NCBI GenBank assembly: GCA_032622095.1
Contig: CP136069.1
Span: forward strand, 104,808,278 to 104,872,277
Direction of reading: 5' to 3'
From: Siphonodentalium dalli
Lineage: Eukaryota; Mollusca; Scaphopoda; Gadilida; Siphonodentaliidae
Length of the DNA stretch: 64,000 nt
Shown here: positions 11,836 through 22,527 of the stretch, one piece after another
How the letters are laid out: each line of letters starts with the position of its first letter
Numbering within the stretch: position 1 is the stretch's first letter
Position numbers and translations under genes: made by a program
Notes under the pieces: model-generated
Seen by the model: only the letters and a program-made list of their open reading frames with translations
What the model was told of the DNA's origin: nothing
Databases searched by the model: none

Positions 11836-11930
11836 CACGGAGTAGGAACTGCTCCGCGAGACAAACACCACTTCCGATCTTTTTCCAGTTCACTTCCGAT
11901 GCACTCCAGTTCACTCGTGATCTTTTTAAG
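11836..11930 (+). repeat. Left terminal inverted repeat of the 9.16-kb element
   Basis: Pairs with 20905-20997, about 84% identical by eye over 90 bp. The copies of CCAGTTCACT are spaced about 23 bp apart. Confidence 0.85.
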
Positions 11931-12972
11931 TTGGTTGGCTCTCGATTTTATAGATGGATTCACCACGGTAAGAGAATATACCTTCTTTTTTTTTAAATAT
12001 AACTGCCGCACAACCCCATCTGTTCATGAGATTTGATATTTCCAATATACAGCCCGCCAATGTGCCAAATTAAGCGTAGACATATTTGAGTGTTAAATTT
12101 CCATTGCCCCAATGGTAAATTTCAACACAAATTTACGTGAAAAAAAACGAATCATTCAATACTGACACGATAATGCAAGGTTTTATTAGTCAAAAGTGTG
12201 TTGTCTCCCCGCCGGACAGTAGATATATGACCTTGGAATCGTAAGATATTTAGGTTTGAAATTGTGACGAAAAAGCTCCAGTTCACCGCAGATAAGATCG
12301 GTTCACTCCCAAACATAAGACCCAGTTCTTTGCCGACCAACAATGTCCTGTAGATTCATATTTTACACTTCGAGCAGATTCAAATGAGAGATTCTCAATT
12401 TTTGACCACCCCTATAGTCGAAAGAGCTTATATTGATCTCAATTTGAAAGAAATATATATGAGTTATGCAACATGTATGTTTAAATCCAGTGCACATATC
12501 TGCATGTAAAAGGGCGTGCGATAGGAGATCATGGGATACACGTATATATTGGAGAAATAATGGCAGGGCCATGGACGAGAAAATGGGAAGGGGGATAGCG
12601 GGGCGTGTGCCCACCCAATACAGATAAAACCGCTATTAAACCTATAATGTGCTGGTGCTATGATATTCTTTTTCTCCTTCTTATAAGTTGCAACTTCCTC
12701 TTGTTTTCAGTTTATACGAAGTGTAGGAAGGGTCATTGCTTTCACTGGAAGACACTGGATACATCCTCTGTCGACGCGATGTGTTCATGTGGAATTCCCT
12801 GAAATATAATAATTGTCGACACAGCATGAATATCACCATTTTGAGTTTTCACAGGGGGTGGGGTGGCGATACGGACGCAGACTGGTACCCACAACGACAC
12901 ATGTGCACTGCTATAAATAGTAATGTATGTTTAAAAAAGTTAGATATTTATATAATATTGAATGGAACCAAC
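11931..12972. other. Interior of the 9.16-kb element, no gene seen
   Basis: Subterminal CCAGTTCAC motifs continue to about 12330. The rest is unassigned; short open frames here show no domain. Confidence 0.5.
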
Positions 12973-13255
12973 ATATGTTACCATGGTGTTGCCCTATAAA
13001 AAAGCACCACGGTATACCAAGGTTTATTTGTTATGTACCACTATTTACTGTGGTATAACGAGGTATACTAGTGGGACATAACAAAAAGAACATTGGTATA
13101 CCGCGGTGTGCACCAATGTAAACCATGGTTTACTGTGGTGTCCACCATGGTTTTGTTTGTTATTTACCACTGATTACTGTGGTATATACCTTGGTAATAC
13201 CGCGGTATTTGGGCCAAAATACCATGGTACATTTATCGTGGTTTACCGATGTGTT
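12973..13255. repeat. Cluster of short palindromes (CCATGG, CCGCGG, GTATACC)
   Basis: Within about 280 bp, ACCATGGT-like and ACCGCGGT-like palindromes recur (near 12980, 13098, 13123, 13145, 13200, 13222), joined by GTGGTATA and GTATACC words. The tract is imperfectly self-complementary at several registers. Confidence 0.8.
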
Positions 13256-13257
13256 TT

Positions 13258-13800
13258 TAGCTCAGCTGAGACGAAGTCTCCGGTGGAGCTATAGTCATCA
13301 CTCGTCGTCCGTCCGTCCGTCCGTCCGTCTGTCCGTCCGTCTGTCCGTCCGTCCGTCCGTCCGTCAACTTTTTAAAAAACATCTTCGCCTCTGAAACCAT
13401 CATACCGAATTGGTTCATATTTGGTGTGGTGTGTTCCCTAGGTGACTCTCATTCAGATTTGTTCAAATGAGGTCACTGGGTCAAATAGTTGCGAAGCCAG
13501 GGCCATAACTCTATTCCTGCATAGTAATTCTTACAACGACTTCTTGTTCAGAACCATTGGGCCGTTATAGCTAATATTTGGTATGCAGGGTCCTTGGGTG
13601 ACTGGTGTTCAGATTTGTTCAAATGGGGTCACTGGGTCAAATAGGGGCAGAGCTAGGGACATAACTTTAAAAACAAAAAATTAAAATTTAGCATTTTGAC
13701 CTTTAATTTTTGTTTAGGACACATCACAGCCTCATATTTCATACCTAGATTGTTCTTAGCATGTTCTTCATCTGTATGGATTTTGGTATTGTTTATTTAA
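13258..13800 (+). repeat. Bivalve-type interspersed repeat with GTCC core, copy 1
   Basis: Starts TTTAGCTCAGCTGAGACGAAG, passes through GGTGGAGCTATAGTCATCACTC and a GTCC tetranucleotide run (about 13305-13365), then AGATTTGTTCAAATGRGGTC and CATTGGGCCG...TTTGGTATG blocks. A second copy is at 21345-21640, a third occurs around 15400-15537 plus 17492-17560 (split by an insertion), and a relative at 55990-56700. Abundant repeats of this style are typical of bivalve genomes. Confidence 0.8.
13305..13366 (+). repeat. GTCC/GTCT tetranucleotide microsatellite
   Basis: About fourteen GTCC or GTCT repeats as the core of the surrounding interspersed repeat. Confidence 0.95.
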
Positions 13801-14825
13801 CCCCTTCCACTCTTGTTTTGATATAGAATTCATCCAAGACAGGATTACTCAAACATGTTTCATCTGATCAACACCAAATTTGGTATATGAATTTTTGACA
13901 CTTATATACAGATCAAGTTAAAATATGGGTTTGATCCGATATATTTTAACAGAGTTATGGCCCTTTATAATTCACACCTCTTTGCTATGCACTATTAATT
14001 TTTAAGAGAACACTGAAGCCTGTATTATTGAAAAAGCCAATTTATCATAGTGTGGTCACCTGATACTCTTGCTGAAGACTGCTTGCTTCAGACCAGTTTA
14101 CCATCTGTCATTACAAGACATGACATTAGCTAAACAACTATTCTACCAGAGTCTACAAGAATAAATAGGAATAGTCCATTGTTCATTTCTCCAAGCCTGG
14201 ACATAGTGTGTCTGACATTTGCAGAATGAAGTCCCCAGATGGTGAATTTAGTGTTGCTACCCCATACAGCAGGCTAGCATCACCAAATACACCCTCAATT
14301 ACCTTATTCTGCTTAGGCCTCATCTTCTGGAACAATTTTTTTTTATAAACATGTTTTAAAATTTGAAAAAAGTGACACCATTATAACATCTGCAGAGTTA
14401 TGAAACTTTACTCTTTAATGAAATTATGGAAACATTCCACCCTCCCCAACCCACCCCCTCCCACATGGCCTAGACCCAACCCTGCCATCAACCAACATCC
14501 CTTCCAAGCCACATCACCTCTCAATTTAATACCTCTTCTCACCACAGAGGCATATATATCTGTAAAGGTACAGGTCATTAATTATATAAACTGGCCAGAT
14601 GACATGTATTATTCTAATCTAAACATATCTGTAGCAATTTAACAACAAACTGGTGCTCCCATGGTTAGGTGATGAATGACATTCAATGATACTGTGAATG
14701 GCTTTGATTTCTTCAAGTCTGGAAATAGTGTGTCTGACATTTACATAGTGAGGTCCCCAGATAGTGAATTTAGTGTTGCAACCCTCATCTTCTGGGAAGT
14801 ATCCTAAGTATCAAATTGACAGTTT
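13801..14825. other. Diverged interspersed repeat sequence
   Basis: Blocks AGTGTGTCTGACATTTGC and GTCCCCAGATGGTGAATTT at 14190-14260 recur at 14715-14785 and, partly inverted or diverged, near 15110-15210 and 17560-17640. This is old repeat material; no gene is visible. Confidence 0.55.
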
Positions 14826-15065
14826 GATTTAGTCACTTTTTCCACCTGTTCAGTTTCAATGTCCCCCTAATTTGCAGAAGATAAAATGCATAATTGAGGT
14901 GCTCAATGGGTGTGTATCACCAACTTCAACTGTAGGACTTCATTGATTTAGTCACTTTTTTCCACCTGTTCAGTTTCAATGTCCCCCTAATTTGCAGAAG
15001 ATAAAATGCATAATTGAGGTGCTCAATGGGTGTGTATCACCAACGTCAACTGTAGGACTTCAATC
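14826..15065 (+). repeat. 120-bp exact tandem duplication
   Basis: GATTTAGTCACTTTTTCCACC through AACTGTAGGACTTCA occurs twice in a row, with one T-run length difference and one T/G difference. The second copy starts at 14945. Confidence 0.95.
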
Positions 15066-15537
15066 TGTTCCTTGGTTTTATTGGCCATTGAGGCCTAATC
15101 AGATTGAGGATGAATTTGGTGATGCTAGCCTGCCTTACAGAATATTGTCATTAAATCCACATTTTTGGGACCTAATTCTGCAAATGTCAGACATACTAAA
15201 TTCAGGTTTGGCCATTTCATATTATTGTTTTAATCACCACTTATCCAGATGAAATCATACGACTAATATTCAAAGAGAAATGGGGGGGGTATATATTGGA
15301 TTAAATTTGTCTTCTATCTGTCAGGCTTCCATCCGTCTGCCTGTTGAGTTGTCTATCCATCCATCTATCAACAATTGATTTCTTCTCCATATTAAAGACG
15401 GAATGTGTTTATATAGTTCAGTGTGCATGTTCCCTAGGTGTCTCACAATCAGATTTGTTCAATTAAGTTCATCACATCAAATACATGTAAGTCTTAAAAC
15501 AGTTTTTTCTCAAGAACCATTAGGCCTATATAGCTTA

Positions 15538-17491
15538 TTAGCTCAACTTACTTTTGTAAGTTTGAGCTATTGCCATGGTTTGGCGTCCGTCGTCCGTGTG
15601 TCCGTCAACAATTTCCTTTGGCGCGGGCTACAGGTCGTACCTTTGGTCTGATCTTTATGAAATTTGTCTTGAATGTTGACATTGACATGTAGATGGGAAC
15701 GAGTCACTTTGGGGTCATTCGGCCAAAAAACATGGCCGCTGGCAGCCATCTTGGATTTCAAGATTCAATCCATTGGCGCGGGCTACAGGTCGTACTGTTC
15801 GTCTGATCATCATGAAATTTGTCATGGATGTTAATAATGACATGTAGATGGGAACGAGTGATTTTGGGGTCGTTCGGCCAAAAAACATGGCTGCCAGCAG
15901 CCATCTTCGATTTTACTCTTTGCATGACTAAATCCTTTGGCGTGGGCTACAGGTCGTTGCGTTGGTCGGAAGTTTATGAAATTTGTCATGGATGTTAACA
16001 CTGACATGAAGATGGGAACGAGTGATTTTGGAGTCGTTCGGCTAAAAAACATGGCCGCCAGCAGCCATCTTGGATTTTACTCTTTGCATGACTAAATCCT
16101 TTGGCGCGGGCTACAGGTTGTACCTTTGGTCTAATCTTTATGAAATTTGTCATGAATGTTCACATTGACATGTAGATGGGAACGCATCATTGTGGGGTCA
16201 TTCGGCCAAAAAACATGGCTGCTGGCGGCCATCTTAGATTTCAAAATTCAATCCATTGGCGCGGGCTACAGGTCGTACTGTTGTTCTGATCATCATGAAA
16301 TTTGTCATGGATGTTAATATTGACATGTAGATAGGAACGAGTCATTTTGGGGTCGTTCGGCCAAAAAACATGGCCGCCAGCAGCCATCTTCGATTTTACT
16401 CTTTGCATGACTAAATCCTTTGGCGCGGGCTACAGGTCGTAGCTTTGATTTGAACTTCATGAAATTTGTCATGGATGTTAACAATGATATGTAGATGGGA
16501 ACGAGTCATTTTGGGGTCGTTTCGGCCGAAAAACATGGACGCCAGCAGCCATCTTGGATTTTACTCTTTACATGACTAAATCCTTTGGCGCGGGCTACAG
16601 GTCGTACCTTGGTCTAATCTTTATGAAATTTGTCATGAATGTTGACATTGACATGTAGATGGGAATGAGTCATTTTGGGGTCATTCGCCAAAAAACATGG
16701 CCACTGGCAGCCATCTTGGATTTCAAGTTTCAATCCATTGGCGCGGGCTACAGGTCGTACTCGTCTGATCATCATGAAATTTGTCATGGATGTTAATAAT
16801 GACATGTAGATGGGAACGAGTGATTTTGGGGTCGTTCGGCCAAAAAACATGGCTGCCAGCAGCCATCTTGGATTTTACTCTTTGCATGACTGAATCCTTT
16901 GGCGCGGGCTACAGGTCGTTGCGTTGGTCAGAAGTTTCTGAAATTTGTCATGGATGTTAACACTGACATGTAGATGGGAATGAGTCATTTTGGGGTCATT
17001 CGGCCAAAAACATGGCTGCCAGCAGCTATCTTGGATTTTACTCTTTGCATGACTAAATCCTTTGGTGCGGGCTACAGGTCGTAGCTTTGGTCAGATGGTC
17101 ATGAAATTTGTCATGGATGATAACTCTTTGCATGACTAAATCCTTTCGCGCGGGCCATTTTGGATTTCAAAATTCAATCCATTGGCGCGGTCTACAGGTC
17201 GTACTGTTCGTCTGATCATCATGAAGTTTGTAGGTCGTAGCTTTGGTCAGATCTTCATAAAATTTGTCATGGATGTTAACAATGACACGTAGATGTGAAC
17301 GAGTCCTTTTGGGGTCAATTGGCCAAAAAACATGGCCGCCAGCAGCCATCTTGTATTTTACTCTTTGCATCTCTAAATCCTTTGGCGCAGGTTAGACATT
17401 TCAATTAGCACCTTTCCTATTCCTCCATTTACTGTCAACCATTAAATTATTCCCCTACCTAAGTTGAGCTACAGTGTCATTGACACTTTCA
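15538..17491 (+). mobile_element. Tandem-cored pearl/HINE-like element, complete
   Basis: The left end TAGCTCAACTTA (15539) and right end TAAGTTGAGCTA (17460-17471) are 12-bp perfect inverted repeats. The right end is followed by a hairpin AGTGTCATTGACACT and TTTCA. Between them lie about eleven tandem units of roughly 155-165 bp, each reading 'CCTTTGGCGCGGGCTACAGGTCGT ... GACATGTAGATGGGAACGAGTCATTTTGGGGTC ... CATGGCCGCCAGCAGCCATCTTGGATTTTACTC'. It sits inside the GTCC-core repeat: flanks AGCTTAT and ATATTTGGTATGG rejoin to the intact wording at 21607-21625, so the insertion is precise. Short end repeats, a 3' hairpin, a tandem core and little or no target duplication fit Helentron-related non-autonomous elements. 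No protein is encoded. Confidence 0.8.
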
Positions 17492-18529
17492 TATTTGGTA
17501 TGGAGGGGCCTTGGGTGACTGGGGTTCAGATTTGTTCATGGGGTCATTTTTAGGAAATGAGGTCCCCAGAGGGTGAATTCGGTGATGTTAGTCCACCTTG
17601 CGGAATATTGTCATTAAATTCACCTGCAAAGGTCAGACACTAAATACAGACTCGGCTGTTCCAATATTAGTTTCTTAACCAGCACTTATCCAGGTGAAAT
17701 CATACCCTGATTTTTCAAAGAAAATTGGGGGGTATATTGATATTACTAGATGAATGGATCTCATAGATGAGGATTCACATTTGTTCTAATAGGGGCAGAG
17801 ATAAGAGATTTAACTCTCCTCTATGCTGTTTGGTACTGGTATAATAATATTGATTTCTAGACAACCTGGGTGGGGGCAATGTTTGAGGCAATGGGGAGGG
17901 AGTGTAGAGGGGTGGAGATTTGACCCCCTATTTTGATCAAAAGTTAAAAATTTCATGCCCGATACTAAATTAGTTGTAGATTAGATGTTCACACCAAAAA
18001 TAAGTTGGAACTGTTCTCGTAGTTTGGTTTGATTTTCTAACATGTATGTTTTTAAACCATCAGTCCATATGTTTCTACTTCAGGTTAAACTGTTGGACCG
18101 AATTGGCCACAAATTTGAACTTTATGGGGGTGTCAGGTTGGTAATTATCAAACGTTTGAAAGCTTGAAGTACTGGTACCAGTCGTAAAATTCAACCTAAG
18201 AGGAATGTACAAAGTGATTTTTGTGAACTTAGTACTGTGGTATGGTTGTCCTCTTTAAAAGGTAAGAGGTTGGAAATTTGTCAGTGATGTGCAATTAGAA
18301 ATTTCAAGGTGAAGAGCCCTGCTCATTTGAGAACATCCAGCTATGTCCATGTTTAGAACTTAAGTGATTCTGTCAAGTCCCTGTCTTCTCAGTCCTTACA
18401 GTCTGGTGAGCGACCCACAGTCATTGACTGTCTTGTTTTGTAAGGGAATGAACACACATGTTTTGAAAATGAACAATAACCCATCAATAGAGCTATACAA
18501 TAATAAAATAATAGCTACTGAACACTGCT

Positions 18530-18534
<5 letters not shown>
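17492..18534. other. Diverged interspersed repeats, no gene seen
   Basis: Begins with the continuation of the GTCC-core repeat (to about 17560) and old copies of the GTCCCCAGA block. The remainder is unassigned. Confidence 0.5.

Positions 18535-18566
<32 letters not shown>
18535..18566. repeat. TA dinucleotide microsatellite
   Basis: Uninterrupted alternating TA, directly before the first Helitron. Confidence 0.97.
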
Positions 18567-18569
<3 letters not shown>

Positions 18570-19105
18570 ATATACATGTATATTTTGAAGACCTCTGTTT
18601 GTCTGTCTGTCTGTCATTTATACAAATCTACGATTCTCGACCGATCGGGACGAAACTTGGTACGTGAGTGTAGTTTGACCAGGCGGTCGTTGTTGTCGTA
18701 TTGGCGGGCCCGTGCGACGCCCGTGCAGCGCAGACGAGATCTCGGAAACGGGTGGAGCTATCGACTTGAAATTTGCTATGTGAATGTATCTTGCCCCGGA
18801 TACGAATTTTATCGGGTCGCCGAGCCAGTGCGACGCCAGCTTCGCGCATGCGCAGACGAGATCTCGGAAACGGGTGGAGCTATCGACTTGAAATTTGGTA
18901 TGTGAATGTATCTTGCCCCGGATACGAATTTTATCGGGTCGCCGAGCCCGTGCGACGCCAGCTTCGCACATGCGCAGACCAGATCTTGGAAACAGGTAGA
19001 GCTATCGACTTGAAATTTGGTTTTTGAATAGCCCGGGCTGGGTAGAGCTATCGACTTGAAATTTGGTTTTTGAATAGCCCGGACAACGTCGGGCTCATCG
19101 GCTAG
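18566..19105 (+). mobile_element. Non-autonomous Helitron 1
   Basis: Starts TC (TCTCATATACATG), followed by TATATTTT and a GTCTGTCTGTC block. It ends with a hairpin CCCGGACAACGTCGGG (19078-19093), eight bases, and CTAG (19102-19105). TC at the start, a GC-rich hairpin about 8 nt before the end and CTAG with a following T are Helitron hallmarks. The body includes two and a half tandem copies of a 122-bp unit (cores at 18731, 18853 and 18975) and a short duplication of the segment before the final hairpin. No Rep/helicase protein is present. Confidence 0.82.
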
Positions 19106-19703
19106 TCTATTATATATTTTGGGAAATTTGTCTGTCTGTGTGTTCGCGATGGACTCGAAAACGGCCGAGCCGATTTCGATGAAACTTGGTATGTGGGGGT
19201 ACTTTCGGCCGGGGAGTGGCATGGGCCTATTAATTTGCCCGTGCGATATGACCTTGACCTTGAAATCGGGTAATTTCAAGGTCAAACACCCGAGTATCAC
19301 GGGATTTCGATGAAAATTAGTGTCTAGGGATACTTTCGTATCGGGAGTGTCGTGAGCCTATTCCTTTGACGTGACCTTGAAATTGGGTCAATTCAAGGTC
19401 AAATCGCGAATTTTGATGGGATTTCGACGAAATTTTATAGATAGGGTTACTTTTGTCCACTGAGTGTTTTGGACGGGTCAAATCGTGACCCCGACCTGAC
19501 CTTGATCTTCAAAATGATCAAGGTCAAATCGGGTAAAACTGGATGGATTTCGACGGGTACTTTTGTCCGGGCAGTGTTTGGACGGGTCAAATCGTGACCC
19601 CACCTGACCTTGACCTTCAAAATGGACAATTCAAGGTCAAATCGCGCAATTCGCCGAAAAGCAGAGGGGAAACAGCCCGGACGAAGTCGGGTCCACCTGC
19701 TAG
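19106..19703 (+). mobile_element. Non-autonomous Helitron 2, directly abutting Helitron 1
   Basis: Begins TCTATTATATATTTTGGG immediately after the CTAG of Helitron 1 and ends with CCCGGACGAAGTCGGG (19676-19691), eight bases, and CTAG (19700-19703), then T. It shares the TATATTTT...TTTGTCTGTCTG start with its neighbour. The body repeats 'TTCGATGAAAATT...GGTTACTTTTGTCC...TGACCTTGACCTT' blocks. The open frames on both strands are by-products of these repeats. Confidence 0.82.
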
Positions 19704-19725
19704 TATATATATATATATATACGAA
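19704..19725. repeat. TA microsatellite after Helitron 2
   Basis: Short alternating TA run at the insertion site. Confidence 0.9.
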
Positions 19726-19772
19726 ATATACAACTGTGAAAACTCTCCTAATGCGAATGTTGCCAATATTTA

Positions 19773-20090
19773 AAGGCACGGTCAGCGTTAGCAGTGGTTG
19801 ATGATGATAACATATTCACATTTGTTAAAACCGCGATAAACAGAAAGAATATTAAAATATCAATAATAAATATTGTGTAAATAGCATGTTATCGTCAAGA
19901 ACTACGTGATGTGTTTGTTTACGTATCAAAGCGTATAGATGTCGACGCTACCATGTTATTTACACGATATTTATGATCGATATAACAAAAAAACCTGTCT
20001 ATATTTTAATATTAAATTCCTAGTTTATCGCGATTTTAACAAATGTGAAATTTTAACAGCACCACCCACCACGAATGCTGACCGTGACTT
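19773..20090. mobile_element. Fully palindromic MITE with TA target duplication
   Basis: Ends AAGGCACGGTCAGC and GCTGACCGTGACTT, flanked by TA (19771-19772 and 20091-20092). Inner blocks also pair: ACATTTGTTAAAACCGCGATAAAC with its inverse near 20027-20050, and ATAAATATTGTGTAAAT with its inverse near 19952-19975. About 130 bp on each side can fold back. TA duplication suggests a Tc1/mariner-type mobiliser. Confidence 0.85.
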
Positions 20091-20094
20091 TAAT

Positions 20095-20332
20095 GATGAA
20101 TTATCCGAATTAACGCTCCCAAATTACTATTTCAGGTGGGGGGGTAAAATATGCGGCCAAATTGTTTTTATAAATAACACGTTTGGGCAATGTTTTTCTA
20201 TAGTTGACTGTGGTTAGCATTATTTTCGGGCAATTAATCGATTCTGATTCTGAAAGCGACATTTCATAAAATGTTGTTGTTCTTGGATTCTGATGATATG
20301 GGGACCATCGAATTGGATTTAGTACCATAATA
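20095..20332 (-). mobile_element. AAGGTACTCAATCCGA-type MITE, diverged copy
   Basis: Read on the minus strand it follows the same order as the copy at 57518-57930: GATGGTCCCCATATCATCAG, then TTAATTGCCCGAAAATAATG, then the CTAACCACAGTC block, and lastly GTTAATTCGGATAA. The ends are degraded. Confidence 0.7.
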
Positions 20333-20904
20333 CATATATATAATTGCCTCACGAAATCAGCGCGTTTGTCGAGTAAAATTGTTTAGATTTTTGTTGAAAA
20401 GCAAACCAGTTTCGATTGCATTACCATTTCCCCAATTGACAGCCATTTTCAGAAATAACGACTGCTTTTTGAGAAGGCGATGTTCAATGCAGTGAACTGG
20501 AGCGTATCATGTTTAGCTTGTTGTGAACTGGAGCTTCTGTTTTAGAGAACTGAGGTATACACCGTGTCATCGTTAATCGATCGAAGTCAACAGTGGGCGA
20601 GTTTTTGTATAAAACCATATATATACATGAGATATTGGTGGTCCCAGGCATGTATGCAACGCATTTATAATCTACAGCAAAAAACGATGTTGTCTGTCGC
20701 TATGTGAATTTTTTCACAGAAATCCGACTGTTCAGTGGTTATTTCTAGAAGGAATTAGTGTTCATGTTGCCTGAATTGTTAGTGTTTTGTACTTGTGGTG
20801 TTTATTGTATGTTTCCCCATGCGAATAGTTTGAAAACTATGTCTTTTTATGTAGATATTGGGGAATACTCACCGGCATGGTCGTCTTAGCTGCCATTTTC
20901 TGTA
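20333..20904. other. Right subterminal region of the 9.16-kb element
   Basis: Contains GTGAACTGGAGC motifs at about 20490 and 20523, matching CCAGTTCAC motifs of the left end in inverse orientation. No gene. Confidence 0.6.
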
Positions 20905-20997
20905 CAAAAATCACGAGTGAACTGGACACGGATCGATAGTGAACTGGACCGAAGATCGGAATTGGTGTCTGTCTCGCGGAGCAGTTCCTACCCCGTG
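20905..20997 (-). repeat. Right terminal inverted repeat of the 9.16-kb element
   Basis: Inverse of 11836-11930, ending CCCCGTG at 20997, followed by TGGAT and the resumed tandem-cored repeat. Confidence 0.85.
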
Positions 20998-21131
20998 TGG
21001 ATAGGAGCTATCAAATTTGAATAATTTTTTTATTAAAAACATGGCCGCCCGCATTCCAAAACGCTCCATTGACTGTAACACTTGAAATTATTCCCTTTTG
21101 AAGTTGAGCTACAGTGTCATTGACACTTTCA
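20998..21131 (+). mobile_element. Tandem-cored repeat element, right part
   Basis: Continues the wording broken at 11835 (AGGAGCTATCAAATTTGAA, then AAAAACATGGCCGCC). It ends with AAGTTGAGCTACAGTGTCAT TGACACTTTCA, the same terminal hairpin as the complete element ending at 17491. Confidence 0.8.
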
Positions 21132-21344
21132 TTTCTTTGCGGATTCCGGAGGTTGAGGCACCCTTGTGAAGAATCCACTGGTTGACTAGCTGGCAGCCTT
21201 GAGGAACTTGAGAAATTTGGGTAATTCCAAGATGGTGGTCAAAATGGCCATCCTTGCCACAGGGAGATGGTGTCTACTGCAAAAGAAGCAGAAAATCATA
21301 ACAATATCACACCCTTTATGTTTCTATGATATCTTTAGTTTTTA

Positions 21345-21640
21345 GCGAACCTGAGACGAAGCTCCGGTGGAGCTATAGTCATCACTCCTCGTCCATCCGT
21401 CCGTCAACAATTCTTTAAACATCTTCTCCTCTGATACCATCAGACCGATTTGGTTCATATTTGGTGTGGATGTTCCCTTGGTAACTCTCATTCAGATTTG
21501 TTCAAATGAGGTCACTGGGTCAAATAGTTGCGAAGCCAGGGCCATAACTCTTTCCCTCCATAGTATTTCTTAAAACGACTTTTTGTCTAGAACCATTGGG
21601 CCGATTTAGCTTATATTTGGTATGGAGGGTTCTTGCAACA
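21345..21640 (+). repeat. GTCC-core interspersed repeat, copy 2
   Basis: Begins GCGAACCTGAGACGAAGCTC and follows copy 1 (13258) closely. Its segment TTAGCTTATATTTGGTATGG at 21606-21625 serves as the empty-site reference for the insertion at 15538. Confidence 0.85.
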
Positions 21641-21855
21641 GAATTATAGAAAGCATAAATACTGTGCATGAGATGTATGGGGGTGATGAGATATGGGATC
21701 GGTTTACCATAACGGCCATGGATGGTTGCTGCATGAGGGATCCTGGAGTCCTAAACATCAACAGCACATGCATTAGGGACCTTGTCAAATTACAAGCAGA
21801 AATTCCGCTGGAGAACGGAGTTTTATCTCCGCTCAAAAACTCCGCTCTCCGGTAA
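21622..21855 (+). CDS. Possible gene fragment, unknown
   Basis: A 77-codon frame whose middle, from about SCNRIIESINTVHEMYGG to INSTCIRDLVKLQ (21634-21795), has protein-like composition with Trp, Met and spaced Cys. A GTAAGG donor-like site follows at 21851. The first residues come from the preceding repeat and the last from the GGAGTTT repeat tract, so at most the middle is real. I do not recognise it; an old captured exon or chance are both possible. Confidence 0.2.
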   Translation: MEGSCNRIIESINTVHEMYGGDEIWDRFTITAMDGCCMRDPGVLNINSTCIRDLVKLQAEIPLENGVLSPLKNSALR

Positions 21856-22065
21856 GGTAAATAGCGTAAAACACGGAGTTTTTGTTACGTTCATCAGAGT
21901 TATAGCGAAGTTTCTGACGGAGTTTTTGTTACATTATAGCGGAGTTTCCGTTAATTTATACAGCGGAGTTTTGTTACGTTCATCGGAATTACTGCGGAGT
22001 TTCCATCGAAGTCCGCTGGATTTGAATGCGCTCACATCTGAGTGTTCCATCTAAAAACTCCGTTT
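21800..22065 (+). repeat. Degenerate GCGGAGTTT(TTGTTAC) repeat tract
   Basis: The words CGGAGTTTTTGTTAC, GCGGAGTTTCC and their inverse AACTCCGCT recur eight or more times within 260 bp at irregular spacing. Confidence 0.75.
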
Positions 22066-22527
22066 TATACTAGGAAACACACCGCATTTTTTATTATCAG
22101 CCATACATGTATATGGCAAAGAAGAATGAATTCAGTCATGCTTGCACTGCAGCTTATCTACAATTTACCCCTCTGTTAACACGTTGTTTGCATTGTTTTA
22201 TAAATTAGGTATTGTTTGATTAATTGGCAGTAATAATTAGTGATCGATGCACGTTCTGTTTCGATTCCGTACTTTATATATACACATAAATTGTACCATT
22301 TGACTTCACTTTCATCGCATCAAAGTACACTTTATTCATCACTGATTGTCATAGTATCTAATAATCTAGCAAGTTCAGTTCACAATCTGCATACTCATAT
22401 AGTTATCATTCAATATCACTAATTGTTTAGTATTTTGTCGGCAAGCCATTGTGAAATTTCTTCACTATTTATCTATTCGTTACGCGATTGGTGGATTCTC
22501 TTCAAGCTCCGCCCCATGACCTGTCAC
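22066..22527. other. AT-rich DNA, nothing recognised
   Basis: No gene, RNA or repeat family seen. Confidence 0.5.

Larger units (their letters stand above)
11836..20997. mobile_element. 9.16-kb element with CACGG terminal inverted repeats
   Basis: Left end CACGGAGTAGGAACTGCTCC and right end GGAGCAGTTCCTACCCCGTG are inverted copies. The similarity runs about 90 bp, including GCGAGACARACACCAMTTCC and two CCAGTTCACT motifs per end. Further CCAGTTCAC motifs lie inside both ends (about 12277 and 20490-20560). Flanks are TAGAT on the left and TGGAT on the right, consistent with a 5-bp target duplication carrying one transition. The two outside halves join into the tandem-cored repeat seen intact at 10728-10752. 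No transposase is visible; the interior is filled with other insertions. The superfamily is undecided: the ends begin CAC, as in CMC elements, but the inferred duplication is longer than the usual 2-3 bp. Confidence 0.8.

Noticed and set aside
18576-19801. Overlapping frames of 60-163 codons on both strands in the Helitrons
   Set aside because: They mirror each other across strands, follow tandem repeats and contain no Rep or helicase motif.
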